Shown: positions 53,601 through 63,741 of the stretch, in pieces
Numbering within the stretch: the first letter of the stretch is position 1
Layout: the number at the start of each line of letters is the position of its first letter
Source: Hyphomicrobiales bacterium
GTDB lineage: Bacteria; Pseudomonadota; Alphaproteobacteria; Rhizobiales; Rhizobiaceae
Direction: 5' to 3'
Assembly: GCA_900466875.1 (NCBI GenBank)
Contig: UBNQ01000006.1
Coordinates: forward strand, 62,001 to 126,000
DNA: 64,000 nt
The notes under the pieces: model-generated
Database searches by the model: none
What the model was told of the DNA's origin: nothing
The model's input: only the letters and a program-made list of their open reading frames with translations
Program-made: the position numbers and the translations under genes

Positions 53601-55436
53601 TTATTCCGGCAAAATCCTGACTGCGCCCTTGTCGGCGGACGAGGCGAAGGCGGCGTAGGCCTTGAGTGCCGTCGTGACGTTGCGCTTGCGCGGGGCGGCC
53701 GGCTTCCAGCCGAGCGCGTCCTGCTCATGACGGCGAGCCGACAATTCGGCGTCGGAGACCTTCAGGTTGATCGTCCGGTTCGGGATATCGATCTCGATTG
53801 TATCGCCCGGCTGAACGAGGCCGATGGCGCCGCCCTGACCTGCTTCGGGCGAAGCATGTCCGATCGACAGGCCGGACGTGCCGCCGGAGAAGCGGCCGTC
53901 GGTGATCAGCGCGCAGGCCTTTCCAAGACCCTTCGACTTCAGGTAGCTCGTCGGATAGAGCATTTCCTGCATGCCGGGGCCGCCCTTCGGGCCTTCGTAA
54001 CGAATGACGACGACGTCGCCTGCCTTGACCTCATTGCCGAGAATACCCTTCACGGCGGCATCCTGGCTTTCGAAGACGACAGCCGGACCGGTGAATTTGA
54101 GGATCGATTCGTCGACGCCGGCAGTCTTCACGATGCAGCCGTCCAGCGCGATATTGCCGTAGAGAACGGCAAGACCGCCGTCCTTGGAGAACGGGTGTTC
54201 GACCGAGCGGATAACGCCATTTTCGCCATCTGCATCGAGATCATCCCAGCGCGAGGACTGCGAGAACGCGACTTGGGTGGGGACGCCGCCTGGCGCTGCC
54301 TTGAAGAACTCGCGGACAGTCTCGGAATTGGTGCGGGTGATGTCCCAGCGATCGATGGCATCGCCAAGCGTCGCCTCGTGGACGGTATAACAATTGCGAT
54401 TGATCAGGCCACCACGATCAAGTTCGCCGAGGATGCGCATGATGCCGCCGGCGCGATGGACGTCTTCCATGTGGACGTCCTGCTTGGCGGGTGCAACCTT
54501 GGACAGGCACGGCACCTTGCGCGACAATGCATCGATATCTTCCATGCCGAAATCGATACCGCCTTCATAGGCTGCAGCGAGGATGTGCAGGACCGTATTG
54601 GTGGACCCGCCCATGGCAATATCGAGCGACATGGCGTTCTCGAAGGCCTGCTTGGAGGCGACATTGCGTGGCAGAACGGTCTCGTCCCCCTGCTCGTAAT
54701 AACGGCGGGTAATATCGACGATCAGATGTCCGGCTTCGACGAAGAGGCGCTTGCGATCCGAATGGGTGGCAAGCGTGGAACCGTTGCCCGGCAGCGACAG
54801 GCCCAGAGCTTCGGTCAGGCAGTTCATCGAGTTGGCGGTGAACATGCCCGAGCAGGAACCGCAGGTGGGACAGGCGGAGCGCTCGATGACGGCTACGTCC
54901 TCGTCGGAAATCTTGTCGTCGGCCGCGGCAACCATGGCATCAACGAGATCGAGCGCGACCTTCTTGCCGTGCAGCGTGACCTTGCCGGCTTCCATCGGAC
55001 CGCCCGAGACGAAGACGGCCGGGATGTTCAGGCGCATGGCGGCGTTCAGCATGCCGGGCGTGATCTTGTCGCAATTGGAGATGCAGACCATGGCATCGGC
55101 GCAGTGGGCGTTGACCATGTATTCGACGCTATCGGCGATGATCTCGCGCGACGGCAGCGAATAAAGCATGCCGTCATGGCCCATGGCGATGCCATCGTCG
55201 ACGGCGATCGTGTTGAACTCCTTGGCGACACCGCCGGCAGCCTCGATCTCGCGGGCGACCAACTGGCCGAGGTCCTTCAGATGCACATGGCCGGGCACGA
55301 ACTGGGTGAACGAGTTGACGACCGCGATGATCGGCTTGCCGAAATCGCCATCCTTCATGCCGGTGGCGCGCCAAAGGCCGCGTGCGCCGGCCATGTTACG
55401 GCCGTGGGTGGTGGTTCTGGAACGATAAACTGGCAT
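53601..55436 (-). CDS. ilvD: dihydroxy-acid dehydratase
   Basis: A 611-residue iron-sulfur enzyme of branched-chain amino acid synthesis. The N-terminus [21 protein letters not shown] is the family start; cluster and Mg ligands are expected at the cysteines in [12 protein letters not shown] and [21 protein letters not shown]-terminal [21 protein letters not shown] and [15 protein letters not shown] are typical. ATG 55436 follows GAGGAAAGACCC. It functions with ilvA, present at 23565-24812, in isoleucine synthesis. Confidence 0.96.
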   Translation of the reverse strand: MPVYRSRTTTHGRNMAGARGLWRATGMKDGDFGKPIIAVVNSFTQFVPGHVHLKDLGQLVAREIEAAGGVAKEFNTIAVDDGIAMGHDGMLYSLPSREIIADSVEYMVNAHCADAMVCISNCDKITPGMLNAAMRLNIPAVFVSGGPMEAGKVTLHGKKVALDLVDAMVAAADDKISDEDVAVIERSACPTCGSCSGMFTANSMNCLTEALGLSLPGNGSTLATHSDRKRLFVEAGHLIVDITRRYYEQGDETVLPRNVASKQAFENAMSLDIAMGGSTNTVLHILAAAYEGGIDFGMEDIDALSRKVPCLSKVAPAKQDVHMEDVHRAGGIMRILGELDRGGLINRNCYTVHEATLGDAIDRWDITRTNSETVREFFKAAPGGVPTQVAFSQSSRWDDLDADGENGVIRSVEHPFSKDGGLAVLYGNIALDGCIVKTAGVDESILKFTGPAVVFESQDAAVKGILGNEVKAGDVVVIRYEGPKGGPGMQEMLYPTSYLKSKGLGKACALITDGRFSGGTSGLSIGHASPEAGQGGAIGLVQPGDTIEIDIPNRTINLKVSDAELSARRHEQDALGWKPAAPRKRNVTTALKAYAAFASSADKGAVRILPE

Positions 55437-55606
55437 GGGTCTTTCCTCGCTCGATCAAGCCCTCCAGTCTATCCGCTCCTCGGCAGAGACACAAAAGGCC
55501 CTATTTTTGAAAAAATGTCCTAGCTCAAGTGCCAGCCACTGTCACTGCCGGTTATCCGAAAATCAGTACGGTACGGTACGGTTCTCGCCTGATGCGATGG
55601 AATGTC

Positions 55607-56020
55607 CTAACGTAGATCCTCCCGGCGCAGCTCAAAATGATCGAGGATCACATCGAGATTGCGGCGGTGCGACTTGAAGAAGAGGTCGAAGAGATCACCG
55701 GCAACCGGCACGCTGCCGACGACGGCATCGACGCCGAGATTGCCCAGCATCTGGACGAGTTTTGCAGGCGGCACGCCCATGCGCCGCGCCTCGTTGATGA
55801 TGTAAAGACCGACCATCGCTCCGCCCGCATCGCCGATGACGGGGACGAGGCCAAAGATGGAATCGGCACCGAAGCGGATACCGGTGCCCGGAATGCGGAT
55901 CGCCGTATCCATCAGCCGCGCGATACCATTCAGCCGCCTCAGACGCCGCAGCTTCTCGACATGGTCCAGATCGTCTTTGACGAACCGCCCGCTGGCGGTA
56001 TCCCAGGTCTTCGTCGCCAT
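55607..56020 (-). CDS. DUF4112 domain-containing membrane protein
   Basis: A 137-residue protein matching DUF4112: [40 protein letters not shown] and [21 protein letters not shown]. It has two hydrophobic stretches and a charged C-terminus, likely in the inner membrane. ATG 56020 is preceded by GGAG nine bases upstream; an ATG at 56035 forms part of that site. It is divergent from msrP. The function is unknown. Confidence 0.9.
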   Translation of the reverse strand: MATKTWDTASGRFVKDDLDHVEKLRRLRRLNGIARLMDTAIRIPGTGIRFGADSIFGLVPVIGDAGGAMVGLYIINEARRMGVPPAKLVQMLGNLGVDAVVGSVPVAGDLFDLFFKSHRRNLDVILDHFELRREDLR

Positions 56021-56212
56021 CCCGCAATTCTCCATTTTCGTTCAAGACTACAAATGAGAATCCCCGATACGGGTTCCAAGATGGACAGGCGGCAAAGATG
56101 CCGTTTTTCTCACGTAAACGTGGTTCCGACAAGAAATCGTGCGTCTGTGAAACCGAATGGTTTGGGATTACGTATAAGAGCAGGAACGGCAACGCGCCCG
56201 AGGAGACATCCC

Positions 56213-57157
56213 ATGCCCGCCTATCGTCCGCCGCATATTGCGTCTTCGGAGATCACGCCGAAGAATATCTATCTGTCCCGCCGCAGCTTCATCGGTGCCG
56301 CCGCGGCTGCCGGGTTCGGTCTCGCTGCCAGCGGCGATGCCTGGGCGGCTCCTCTCAACACCGTGCCCGGACCCTACAAGCTCAGCGAAAAGCTGACACC
56401 GAAGGAAGCGGTCACCAGCTACAACAATTTCTACGAGTTCGGGGTCAACAAGGAAGACCCGGCGCAGAATTCCGGCGCCTTCAAGCCAACACCCTGGTCG
56501 GTGAAAGTCGAGGGCATGGTCGGCAAGCCGAAGGAATTCGGGCTTGATGAAATCTTGAAGATGAAGCTCGAGGACCGGACCTACCGGATGCGCTGCGTCG
56601 AGGGTTGGTCGATGGTAGTCCCCTGGATCGGCTTTCCGCTGTCGGCGATCCTCGATCAGGTCGAGCCGCTCGGCAGTGCCAAGTATGTCGCCTTCGAAAC
56701 CGTCGTGCGACCAGAGGAAATGCCGGGCCAGGGTGGTCTCTTCCAGCCCCTGCCCTGGCCTTATGTCGAAGGCCTCAGAATGGACGAGGCGCGCCATCCG
56801 CTGACCATTCTGGCGGTCGGCCTTTATGGCGAAACGCTGCCGAACCAGAACGGTGCGCCGATCCGGCTTGTCGTTCCGTGGAAATACGGATTCAAAAGCA
56901 TCAAGTCGATCGTCAAGATCAAGCTGGTGGAAGAACAGCCGCAGACAACCTGGAAAAATTCCAACGCCCGGGAATACGGGTTTTACTCCAACGTCAATCC
57001 GGCGGTCGATCACCCGCGCTGGAGCCAGGCGACGGAACAGCGGATCGGCGAAGGCGGCTTCTTTGGCACCAAGCGGGTGGATACGCTGCCGTTCAACGGT
57101 TATGCAAACGAGGTGGCAAGCCTTTATTCCGGCATGGACCTGAAGGCGAATTACTGA
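56213..57157 (+). CDS. msrP: protein-methionine-sulfoxide reductase catalytic subunit MsrP
   Basis: A 314-residue molybdenum oxidoreductase exported by the Tat route (signal [15 protein letters not shown]). The molybdopterin cysteine is C128 in [15 protein letters not shown]. It repairs oxidised methionines of periplasmic proteins with electrons from MsrQ. ATG 56213 follows GAGGAGAC. The msrQ gene starts two bases after its stop, so the two form an operon. Confidence 0.95.
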   Translation: MPAYRPPHIASSEITPKNIYLSRRSFIGAAAAAGFGLAASGDAWAAPLNTVPGPYKLSEKLTPKEAVTSYNNFYEFGVNKEDPAQNSGAFKPTPWSVKVEGMVGKPKEFGLDEILKMKLEDRTYRMRCVEGWSMVVPWIGFPLSAILDQVEPLGSAKYVAFETVVRPEEMPGQGGLFQPLPWPYVEGLRMDEARHPLTILAVGLYGETLPNQNGAPIRLVVPWKYGFKSIKSIVKIKLVEEQPQTTWKNSNAREYGFYSNVNPAVDHPRWSQATEQRIGEGGFFGTKRVDTLPFNGYANEVASLYSGMDLKANY

Positions 57158-57159
57158 CC

Positions 57160-57813
57160 ATGGCTTCTCTTGCAGCCGCCATCCCTGCCCTGCCTCGGCG
57201 TTATCATGCCGCCAGTATCTGGGCGCTTTACGTCGTCGGGCTCTGTCCGGCGGCCTGGTATTTCTACCAGGCAGCAACCGGCGGGCTCGGGTTCAATCCG
57301 GTAAAGACGTTCGAGCACCTTCTCGGCATCTGGGCATTGCGGCTGATTATCGCGACGCTCGCCATCACGCCCCTGCGCGATCTCTTCGGCATCAACTGGG
57401 TGCGCTACCGAAGGGCGCTCGGGCTTCTGGCCTTCTATTATGTGCTGATGCATTTTTCCGTTTATCTGCTGCTCGACCTGCAGCTCAATTTCGCAGCGGT
57501 CGGCGGAGATATCGCGAAGCGTCCCTATATCACGATCGGGTTTGCCGCTTTGCTTCTGCTTATTCCCCTTGCGGTGACATCGAACAACTGGTCGATCCGA
57601 AAGATGGGACAGGGATGGATCCGGCTGCACAAGCTGATCTACCTTATCGCCATCGGCGGAGCGGTCCATTATGTGCTTGCCGTCAAATCGGTAACATCCG
57701 GACCGTTCACCCATATCGCGCTGATCGGGATTCTGGTTGCATACCGCCTTATCCGGCGGCCCTTGCTCAACTGGAAGCGCGCGCGACGTCAGCCGGCACA
57801 GGCCGCCCGCTGA
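57160..57813 (+). CDS. msrQ: heme-binding membrane subunit MsrQ
   Basis: A 217-residue membrane protein with about six helices, passing electrons from the quinone pool or flavin reductase to MsrP. Heme-ligand histidines are expected in YYVLMHFSVYLLL and WIRLHKLIYLIAIGGAVHYVL, both typical of the family. ATG 57160 lies two bases after the msrP stop. It is convergent with the dehydrogenase gene. Confidence 0.94.
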   Translation: MASLAAAIPALPRRYHAASIWALYVVGLCPAAWYFYQAATGGLGFNPVKTFEHLLGIWALRLIIATLAITPLRDLFGINWVRYRRALGLLAFYYVLMHFSVYLLLDLQLNFAAVGGDIAKRPYITIGFAALLLLIPLAVTSNNWSIRKMGQGWIRLHKLIYLIAIGGAVHYVLAVKSVTSGPFTHIALIGILVAYRLIRRPLLNWKRARRQPAQAAR

Positions 57814-57834
57814 CGTCACCGAATGGCGACAGGC

Positions 57835-58539
57835 TTACACCGAGCGCGTTAATCCGCCATCGACCTTGAGGTTCTGGCCGGTAATATAGCCTGCCCCTTC
57901 CGAGGCGAGGAAAGCGACGGTGGCTGCGATCTCGTCGCTCGTACCGTAACGCTTCATCGGCACGCCTTCGCGCCGCTCCTCGGTGGCTGGCAGGCTGTCG
58001 ATCCAACCCGGCAGGACATTGTTCATCCGCACATTATCGGCCGCATAGGCATCGGCAAAAATCTTGGTGTATGCGGCGAGACCGGCGCGAAAGACGGCCG
58101 AGGTCGGGAACATGGCGGACGGTTCGAAGGCCCAGGCCGTGGAGATATTGACGATGCTGCCGGATTTCTGCGCCTGCATGATCGGCGCGACGAGGCGGAC
58201 CGGGCGGATGACGTTCATCAGGTAGACGTCGAGGCCCGTGTGCCACTGCTCGTCGGTAATCTCGATGATCTGCGCGCGCGGTCCGTGGCCGGCGCTGTTG
58301 ACGAGAACGTCTACGCGGCCCCATGCATCCATCGTCGTGTCGATAAGCCGCCTCAGATCGTCATTCGACTGGTTTGAGCCGGTAATGCCAATCCCGCCAA
58401 GTTCCTGGGCAAGCGCCTCCCCCTTGCCGGACGAAGACAGGATCGCGACCTTGTATCCATCGGCAGCAAGCCGCTTTGCGGAGGCCGCTCCCATGCCGCT
58501 GCCACCCGCCGTTACGATCGCCACTTTTGCTTCCGACAT
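57835..58539 (-). CDS. SDR family oxidoreductase with altered active site
   Basis: A 234-residue short-chain dehydrogenase with a Rossmann start VTAGGSGMGAASAKRLA (TGxxxGxG type), NSAG loop (LVNSAGHG) and serine in VNISTAW. The usual catalytic Y-x-x-x-K is replaced: the segment PTSAVFRAGLAAYTK aligns with the motif as S-x-x-x-R, so both the tyrosine and the lysine are missing. The C-terminal GAGYITGQNLKVDGG is standard. ATG 58539 follows GGAGG. It may be a divergent enzyme or a nucleotide-binding protein without classical dehydrogenase activity. Confidence 0.9.
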   Translation of the reverse strand: MSEAKVAIVTAGGSGMGAASAKRLAADGYKVAILSSSGKGEALAQELGGIGITGSNQSNDDLRRLIDTTMDAWGRVDVLVNSAGHGPRAQIIEITDEQWHTGLDVYLMNVIRPVRLVAPIMQAQKSGSIVNISTAWAFEPSAMFPTSAVFRAGLAAYTKIFADAYAADNVRMNNVLPGWIDSLPATEERREGVPMKRYGTSDEIAATVAFLASEGAGYITGQNLKVDGGLTRSV

Positions 58540-58628
58540 TGTCTGCTGCCTCCTGCTCAATGCTGATGGAACCTATCTGCAATGGGTAGCGCGGCGATGG
58601 GCTAAATGCCAGCGCAGCAGGTGCATAT

Positions 58629-59039
58629 TCAGGAGCGGTTTTTCGTCTTTATCCTTGATGCGTTCAGCGCCGCCGCCTTCCGGACGAGCGCGATGAACGC
58701 CTCCCCATCGACGCTCTCCCCTTCCCTCAGATCGATTGCACGCCGTGCATTTCCGTCGAGGCTGGCGTTGAACAGCCGGGACGGATCATCGATCGAGGCG
58801 CCCTTGGCGAAGGTCAGTTTGACGACGGATTTATAGGTCTCGCCGGTACAGAGGATACCGTGTTTCTCCCAGACCGGCACGCCGCGCCATTTCCATGTCT
58901 CGATGACGTCGGGAATGGCCTGGTGGATGAGCGCGCGGATATGCGCTAGCACATCTCCCCGCCAGTCGCCCAGTTCCGAAATGCGCTGGTCGATCTGTTG
59001 GGAGGCAGCCGCCGTCTTGTCGATCGCATCGTCCTTAAT
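58629..59039 (-). CDS. DUF1801 (YdhG-like) protein with apparent ATT start
   Basis: The conserved part runs from DKTAAASQQIDQRISELGDWRGD to the C-terminal LFNASLDGNARRAIDLREG. Family members keep the N-terminal segment, which here is read from codons before any ATG, GTG or TTG: the only in-frame standard start is GTG 58952, which would remove it. ATT at 59039 has AGGA seven bases upstream and gives about 136 residues. An amber codon at 59049-59051 lies four codons upstream in the same frame. A single base change of a former ATG would explain it. DUF1801 proteins have a YdhG/YjbR-like fold of unknown function. Confidence 0.72.
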   Translation of the reverse strand: MKDDAIDKTAAASQQIDQRISELGDWRGDVLAHIRALIHQAIPDVIETWKWRGVPVWEKHGILCTGETYKSVVKLTFAKGASIDDPSRLFNASLDGNARRAIDLREGESVDGEAFIALVRKAAALNASRIKTKNRS

Positions 59040-59048
59040 GATATCGTC

Positions 59049-59468
59049 CTAGAGTTTTTCGCCGGGCAGCAGGCTTGCCTGGCGGATCCAGGCCTCCAGT
59101 TGCGCCTCATTCCATTCGTCGGATTCATGAATATGGAAATAGCGCGCTTCAGGCGTCCTGGAACTTTCCGGCGGAACTGGATCGAGGGACGTACCGCGGA
59201 AGAAGGTAACTTTCACAAATCTATTGAAGCAATGAATGGCGAGAAACCAGCCTTGTCCTTCCAGCCCGTAAAGCGGCGTATTCCATTTCACCGCCTTTGC
59301 GACACCCGGCACGACACGGCCGACAAGTTCGTCAATCCTGCGGCCGATCTCGCTCTTCCATCCAGGCATCGCGGCGATATAGGCCTGGACAGGCTCGTCA
59401 CCATATCCCTTGGCAATTTGCGGATTGCCACCGGACAACAGTTTCGGCGCTGTGGATTTTCCCGTCAT
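59049..59468 (-). CDS. DUF1801 domain-containing protein
   Basis: A 139-residue protein of the DUF1801 family: VQAYIAAMPGWKSEIGRRIDELV, WNTPLYGLEGQGWFLAIHCFNRFVKVTFFRG and ARYFHIHESDEWNEAQLEAWIRQ. ATG 59468 follows GGGAGGAG at good spacing. Its amber stop at 59049 lies in the same frame as the following DUF1801 gene, ten bases before that gene's ATT. The two are probably translated together by reinitiation. Function is unknown. Confidence 0.88.
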   Translation of the reverse strand: MTGKSTAPKLLSGGNPQIAKGYGDEPVQAYIAAMPGWKSEIGRRIDELVGRVVPGVAKAVKWNTPLYGLEGQGWFLAIHCFNRFVKVTFFRGTSLDPVPPESSRTPEARYFHIHESDEWNEAQLEAWIRQASLLPGEKL

Positions 59469-59623
59469 GATCTCAAGCTCCTCCCTGACGATCATTGCCA
59501 GTCATCATAGGCTCCATAGACATGTCGTCTACAGAGTTTAATCCCAGACACCCATCCTCCCGGTTGCCTTGACAGCGGCCAATTCACAGGCTCCATTCCC
59601 GGCGAAAAATCAGGAACACTTAT

Positions 59624-60499
59624 ATGACGACCACGGACACGGCAGCGAACGGCGGACGGCTTTCGGTTCTGGATACCTATCTTTGTGATCTACGTCCGTG
59701 GGGCAACCTACGCGGCTTCCCACGATTCATAATCGAGTTTCTTTATTTTGGCATCAAGGAGGCACGGGCCTGTCTGTTTGCCGGGCTTTTTTTCGTCTCG
59801 ATCTTTCTGGTGCCGAAGGCCGGGCTTTTCGGGCTGCCGCGTTACGACGTGCTGCTCGCCATCGCGCTTGCCATCCAGTTCTTCATGATCTGGAGCCGGC
59901 TGGAAACCTGGGACGAAGCCAAGGCGATAGGCCTGTTCCACATTGTCGGTTTTGCGCTGGAAGTGTTCAAGACTTCCGGCAGCATCCAGTCATGGTCCTA
60001 CCCGGACTTCGCTTATACAAAGGTTCTCGGTGTACCGCTGTTTTCCGGTTTCATGTATGCGGCGGTCGGCAGCTACATCATCCAGGCATGGCGTTTGTTC
60101 GGCCTGCGCATCCAGCATCACCCGAGTTACTGGATGGCAACGCTGGTGGCGCTCGCCATCTACGCCAACTTCTTCACCCACCATTTCATCGGGGATTACC
60201 GCTGGTATATCGCCGCCTGTGCGATCGGACTTTACGCCCGCACCACCGTAATCTTCCGTCCTTACGACCGTGATCGGAAAATGCCGCTGCTTGTGGCCTT
60301 CGTGCTGATCGGCTTCTTCATCTGGCTGGCGGAAAACATCTCCACCTTCTTCGGCATATGGGCCTATCCGAACCAGCTCGGCGCGTGGTCGGCAGTCCAT
60401 CTGGGAAAGTGGAGTTCATGGTCGCTGCTGGTGATCATGACATTCACGATCGTGGCTCACCTGAAGCATATCAAGCGGCAGATACACGTGCCCGAGTGA
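59624..60499 (+). CDS. DUF817 family membrane protein
   Basis: A 291-residue polytopic protein with about eight helices and the DUF817 hallmarks FGIKEARACLFAGLFF, ETWDEAKAIGLFHIVGFALEVFK, IQSWSYPDFA and a late FGIWAYPNQLGAW. It is an inner-membrane protein of unknown function. ATG 59624 follows AGGAACAC. Its 3' end overlaps the tail of the convergent DUF2809 gene by 29 bases. Confidence 0.92.
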   Translation: MTTTDTAANGGRLSVLDTYLCDLRPWGNLRGFPRFIIEFLYFGIKEARACLFAGLFFVSIFLVPKAGLFGLPRYDVLLAIALAIQFFMIWSRLETWDEAKAIGLFHIVGFALEVFKTSGSIQSWSYPDFAYTKVLGVPLFSGFMYAAVGSYIIQAWRLFGLRIQHHPSYWMATLVALAIYANFFTHHFIGDYRWYIAACAIGLYARTTVIFRPYDRDRKMPLLVAFVLIGFFIWLAENISTFFGIWAYPNQLGAWSAVHLGKWSSWSLLVIMTFTIVAHLKHIKRQIHVPE

Positions 60500-60890
60500 A
60501 CAGGCGGATTTCCGCCGCAGCCGCGCCCGCGATGCCGATTGCGTAGGCGAGGATATTCCACAGCGAGAAGACACGGCCGAGCAGGAGCTTGCCGGCAGTC
60601 GTCAGCCGGAAAGCGTCAAGCTGCGGCGTTTGATAGAGCCGTGAAAACTCCACGGTCACGGCGATGGCCAATGCCAGCATAATGAAAAGGCCAATCCTTG
60701 CCGAACCAGCGAGGATACCGACCAGCAGGAAGACCATGCTGCCCCAAAGAATAGAACCGCCATATTTGACCACGGGGAATGGCAGGCCCAGATCATAACC
60801 GAACCGGCGAAGCGCCAGACCTGCGGCAATCACCATCAGGACACTCAGGCCACGGCCGATGCGTCTCGATCGATTTGCGTTCGCCGCCAT
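60471..60890 (-). CDS. DUF2809 (VanZ-like) membrane protein
   Basis: A 139-residue membrane protein with about four helices (GLSVLMVIAAGLALRRFGYD, SILWGSMVFLLVGILAG, LFIMLALAIAVTVEFSRLYQ) matching DUF2809. ATG 60890 follows AAGGAAG. It overlaps DUF817 tail to tail by 29 bases. The function is unknown. Confidence 0.88.
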   Translation of the reverse strand: MAANANRSRRIGRGLSVLMVIAAGLALRRFGYDLGLPFPVVKYGGSILWGSMVFLLVGILAGSARIGLFIMLALAIAVTVEFSRLYQTPQLDAFRLTTAGKLLLGRVFSLWNILAYAIGIAGAAAAEIRLFTRARVSAA

Positions 60891-60907
60891 GGCACTTCCT
60901 TTCTCCA

Positions 60908-60941
60908 AGCAAAAAGGCCGGGCGTTTCCACCCGGCCTTTC
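60908..60941 (-). terminator. rho-independent terminator of the alpha operon
   Basis: On the minus strand GAAAGGCCGGGTG pairs with CGCCCGGCCTTTTTG, giving a ten-pair GC-rich stem with a T run 22 bases after the rplQ stop. Confidence 0.85.
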
Positions 60942-60962
60942 AAATTTGCAATCGCGGATCGA

Positions 60963-61388
60963 TTAAGCGGCTTCTGCAGCTTCTGCTTCAGCAGCAACGC
61001 GAGCCTTGTCGGCTGCGCCCTTGGCAGTGACGTCGCGTTCAACGAACTCGATGACAGCCATGGGAGCGTTGTCGCCCTGACGGTAGCCAGCCTTCATGAT
61101 ACGCAGGTAGCCGCCGTTGCGGGTTGCGTAACGGGAAGCGATGACGTCGAACAGCTTGCGAACGGCGTCCTGGTCCTGAACCTGGGAAACGGCCTGACGA
61201 CGAGCGTGCAGATCGCCGCGCTTACCGAGCGTGACGAGCTTTTCGACGATCGGGCGAATTTCCTTCGCCTTCGGCAGGGTGGTTACGATCTGCTCATGGG
61301 TGATGAGCGATGCAGCCATGTTGGTGAACATAGCCTTACGGTGGCTTGCGGTGCGGTTAAGCTTGCGGCCGGCTTTTGCGTGACGCAT
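60963..61388 (-). CDS. rplQ: 50S ribosomal protein L17
   Basis: A 141-residue L17. The start [20 protein letters not shown] and the central [27 protein letters not shown] are diagnostic. An alpha-helical Ala/Glu-rich tail ([16 protein letters not shown]) extends the C-terminus, as in other rhizobia. ATG 61388 follows GAAGGAG. It is the last gene of the operon. Confidence 0.98.
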   Translation of the reverse strand: MRHAKAGRKLNRTASHRKAMFTNMAASLITHEQIVTTLPKAKEIRPIVEKLVTLGKRGDLHARRQAVSQVQDQDAVRKLFDVIASRYATRNGGYLRIMKAGYRQGDNAPMAVIEFVERDVTAKGAADKARVAAEAEAAEAA

Positions 61389-61433
61389 ATCTGGTCTCCT
61401 TCACTTGCAGGCATTCGCCTGCAGTATGACTTG

Positions 61434-62444
61434 TTAGTATTGGTCTTCGTAACGCTTAGCGAGATCTTCGATGTTTTCCGGCGGCCATGCAGGAACTTCC
61501 ATACCAAGATGGAGGCCCATGGATGCCAGTACTTCCTTGATCTCGTTCAGCGACTTGCGACCAAAGTTCGGAGTGCGGAGCATTTCCGCCTCGGTCTTCT
61601 GGATGAGGTCGCCGATATAAACGATGTTGTCGTTCTTCAGGCAGTTGGCCGAACGGACGGAAAGTTCCAGTTCGTCGACCTTCTTGAGGAGCGCCGGGTT
61701 GAACGCGAGTTCAGTGACGGATTCCTCTTCCTGTTCCTTCTGCGGCTCGTCGAAGTTGACGAAGACCGACAGCTGGTCCTGAAGAATGCGGGCGGCGAAG
61801 GCTACGGCGTCTTCACCCGTGACCGAACCATCGGTTTCAATGGTCATGGTCAGCTTATCGTAGTCGAGAACCTGGCCTTCACGGGTGTTTTCCACCTTGT
61901 AGGACACTTTCTTGACCGGCGAGTAGAGGCTGTCGACCGGGATCAAGCCGATCGGTGCATCCTCTGCACGGTTACGCTCGGCCGGGACATAACCCTTGCC
62001 GTTGTTGACCGTGAATTCCATACGGATCTCGGCGCCTTCGTCCAGCGTGCAGATCACGTGGTCGGGGTTCAGGATCTCGATGTCGCCAACCGTCTGGATG
62101 TCACCAGCGGTAACAGCGCCCGGGCCCTGCTTGCGCACGACCATGCGCTTCGGGTCATCGCCGTCCATCTTGATGGCGATTTCCTTGATGTTGAGCACGA
62201 TGTCCGTCACATCTTCCCGGACGCCCGGGATGGAGGAGAACTCGTGCAGGACGCCGTCGATCTGGACAGCCGTGACGGCTGCACCGCGGAGCGACGACAG
62301 AAGCACGCGACGCAGCGCGTTGCCGAGCGTCAGGCCGAAGCCGCGCTCAAGAGGTTCAGCAACAAGCGTTGCCTTAGTACGACCGGACGAGGTGAACTCC
62401 ACCTTGTTCGGCTTAATCAATTCCTGCCAGTTCTTCTGGATCAT
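61434..62444 (-). CDS. rpoA: DNA-directed RNA polymerase subunit alpha
   Basis: A 336-residue alpha subunit. The N-terminal domain has [30 protein letters not shown] for dimerisation and assembly; the C-terminal domain has [44 protein letters not shown], which contacts UP elements and activators. ATG 62444 follows GAAGG. It is the third gene of the operon. Confidence 0.98.
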   Translation of the reverse strand: MIQKNWQELIKPNKVEFTSSGRTKATLVAEPLERGFGLTLGNALRRVLLSSLRGAAVTAVQIDGVLHEFSSIPGVREDVTDIVLNIKEIAIKMDGDDPKRMVVRKQGPGAVTAGDIQTVGDIEILNPDHVICTLDEGAEIRMEFTVNNGKGYVPAERNRAEDAPIGLIPVDSLYSPVKKVSYKVENTREGQVLDYDKLTMTIETDGSVTGEDAVAFAARILQDQLSVFVNFDEPQKEQEEESVTELAFNPALLKKVDELELSVRSANCLKNDNIVYIGDLIQKTEAEMLRTPNFGRKSLNEIKEVLASMGLHLGMEVPAWPPENIEDLAKRYEDQY

Positions 62445-62619
62445 GACCTACTACCTTCCGTTCGTTGCCACCATCCAATCGTGGCAACCGAGCACGAGGA
62501 ACACCGGAAAATACCCTTCCGGCGATACGGTTAAAGCCGCCTCGGCTCCTGCAGGAGACAAAGCGGCTACTACCGAGTTCAGATGGCGCTCGCCTGAAAA
62601 GCGAGCCCCAATACGTCCA

Positions 62620-63009
62620 TTAGACGCGGCGCTTCTTGCGCGGGCGGCAACCGTTGTGCGGGATCGGTGTGACGTCGCGGATGGAAGTGATCATGAAACC
62701 GGCAGCCTGGAGAGCGCGAAGTGCCGATTCACGGCCGGAACCCGGACCGCAAACTTCAACTTCAAGCGACTTCATGCCGTGTTCCTGAGCCTTCTTGGCG
62801 CAGTCTTCAGCAGCGATCTGAGCAGCAAACGGGGTCGACTTACGCGAACCCTTGAAGCCCTTTGCACCGGCGGACGACCAGGCAATAGCATTGCCCTGTG
62901 CGTCGGTGATGGTGATCATGGTGTTGTTGAATGTAGAATTTACGTGAGCAACGCCCGACGTGATATTCTTGCGTTCGCGGCGGCGAACGCGGGTGGCTTC
63001 CTTGGCCAT
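62620..63009 (-). CDS. rpsK: 30S ribosomal protein S11
   Basis: A 129-residue S11. Features are [43 protein letters not shown] and the C-terminal [14 protein letters not shown] [19 protein letters not shown] 63009 follows GAAAGGGAC. It binds 16S rRNA in the platform. Confidence 0.98.
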   Translation of the reverse strand: MAKEATRVRRRERKNITSGVAHVNSTFNNTMITITDAQGNAIAWSSAGAKGFKGSRKSTPFAAQIAAEDCAKKAQEHGMKSLEVEVCGPGSGRESALRALQAAGFMITSIRDVTPIPHNGCRPRKKRRV

Positions 63010-63131
63010 TTTGTCCCTTTCATTGATCTCTGCACCGCCGTAATGCCAGCGGCTCCACCTGGAGAGGCAGTAGACTTCAGTCAGAAGGCAACATGGCTTA
63101 CGCCCATTGCCTATTGGCTAATGCCCCAAAA

Positions 63132-63500
63132 TTACTTCTTCTTACCGGCGATTGCCTTGGCCGGACCCTTGCGGGTGCGGGCATTCGTGTGGGTGCGCTG
63201 ACCGCGGACCGGAAGGCCACGACGGTGACGCAGGCCACGGTAGCAACCGAGGTCCATGAGACGCTTGATGTTCATCGCGGTTTCGCGACGAAGATCGCCT
63301 TCGACTGCATAGTCGCGGTCGATGGTTTCGCGGATCTGAAGAACTTCAGAATCCGTCAGCTGATGGACGCGCTTTTCAGCCGGAAGACCGACCTTGTCCA
63401 TGATTTCCTGCGCAAATTTCGGGCCGATCCCGTGAATGTAGGTCAGCGCGATAACAACGCGCTTCGCAGTCGGGATGTTGACGCCAGCGATACGTGCCAC
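63132..63500 (-). CDS. rpsM: 30S ribosomal protein S13
   Basis: A 122-residue S13, starting with GTG 63500 ([15 protein letters not shown]) behind AAGGAG seven bases away. The conserved C-terminus [31 protein letters not shown] contacts tRNA and the 50S subunit. An upstream extension to 63551 in the same frame is not part of the family. It is the first gene of this operon in view; adk lies 241 bases upstream. Confidence 0.98.
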   Translation of the reverse strand: MARIAGVNIPTAKRVVIALTYIHGIGPKFAQEIMDKVGLPAEKRVHQLTDSEVLQIRETIDRDYAVEGDLRRETAMNIKRLMDLGCYRGLRHRRGLPVRGQRTHTNARTRKGPAKAIAGKKK

Positions 63501-63741
63501 GTCTATTCTCCTTCGTTCCGGTTGCCATCCGGCAAGCGGTACTTCTTCCATGATAGCAGCCCGATCAAGGCCACCAGTTCAACAACACCAAACGAGACAG
63601 CTCAAAACGACCAGCCCCGGATATCCTTGCGGAAATCCGCGCCAATCGCTTAAATCTGTCGCGAGTTGGCGCGGTGTTTAACGGAATCAGCGGTCAAATG
63701 CAACCGCCGAGCCCGAGATTCTTTAACAGACCTGTGACAAC

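Noticed and set aside
53727..55523. A 598-codon plus-strand frame opposite ilvD
   Set aside because: Antisense shadow of ilvD without any domain likeness.
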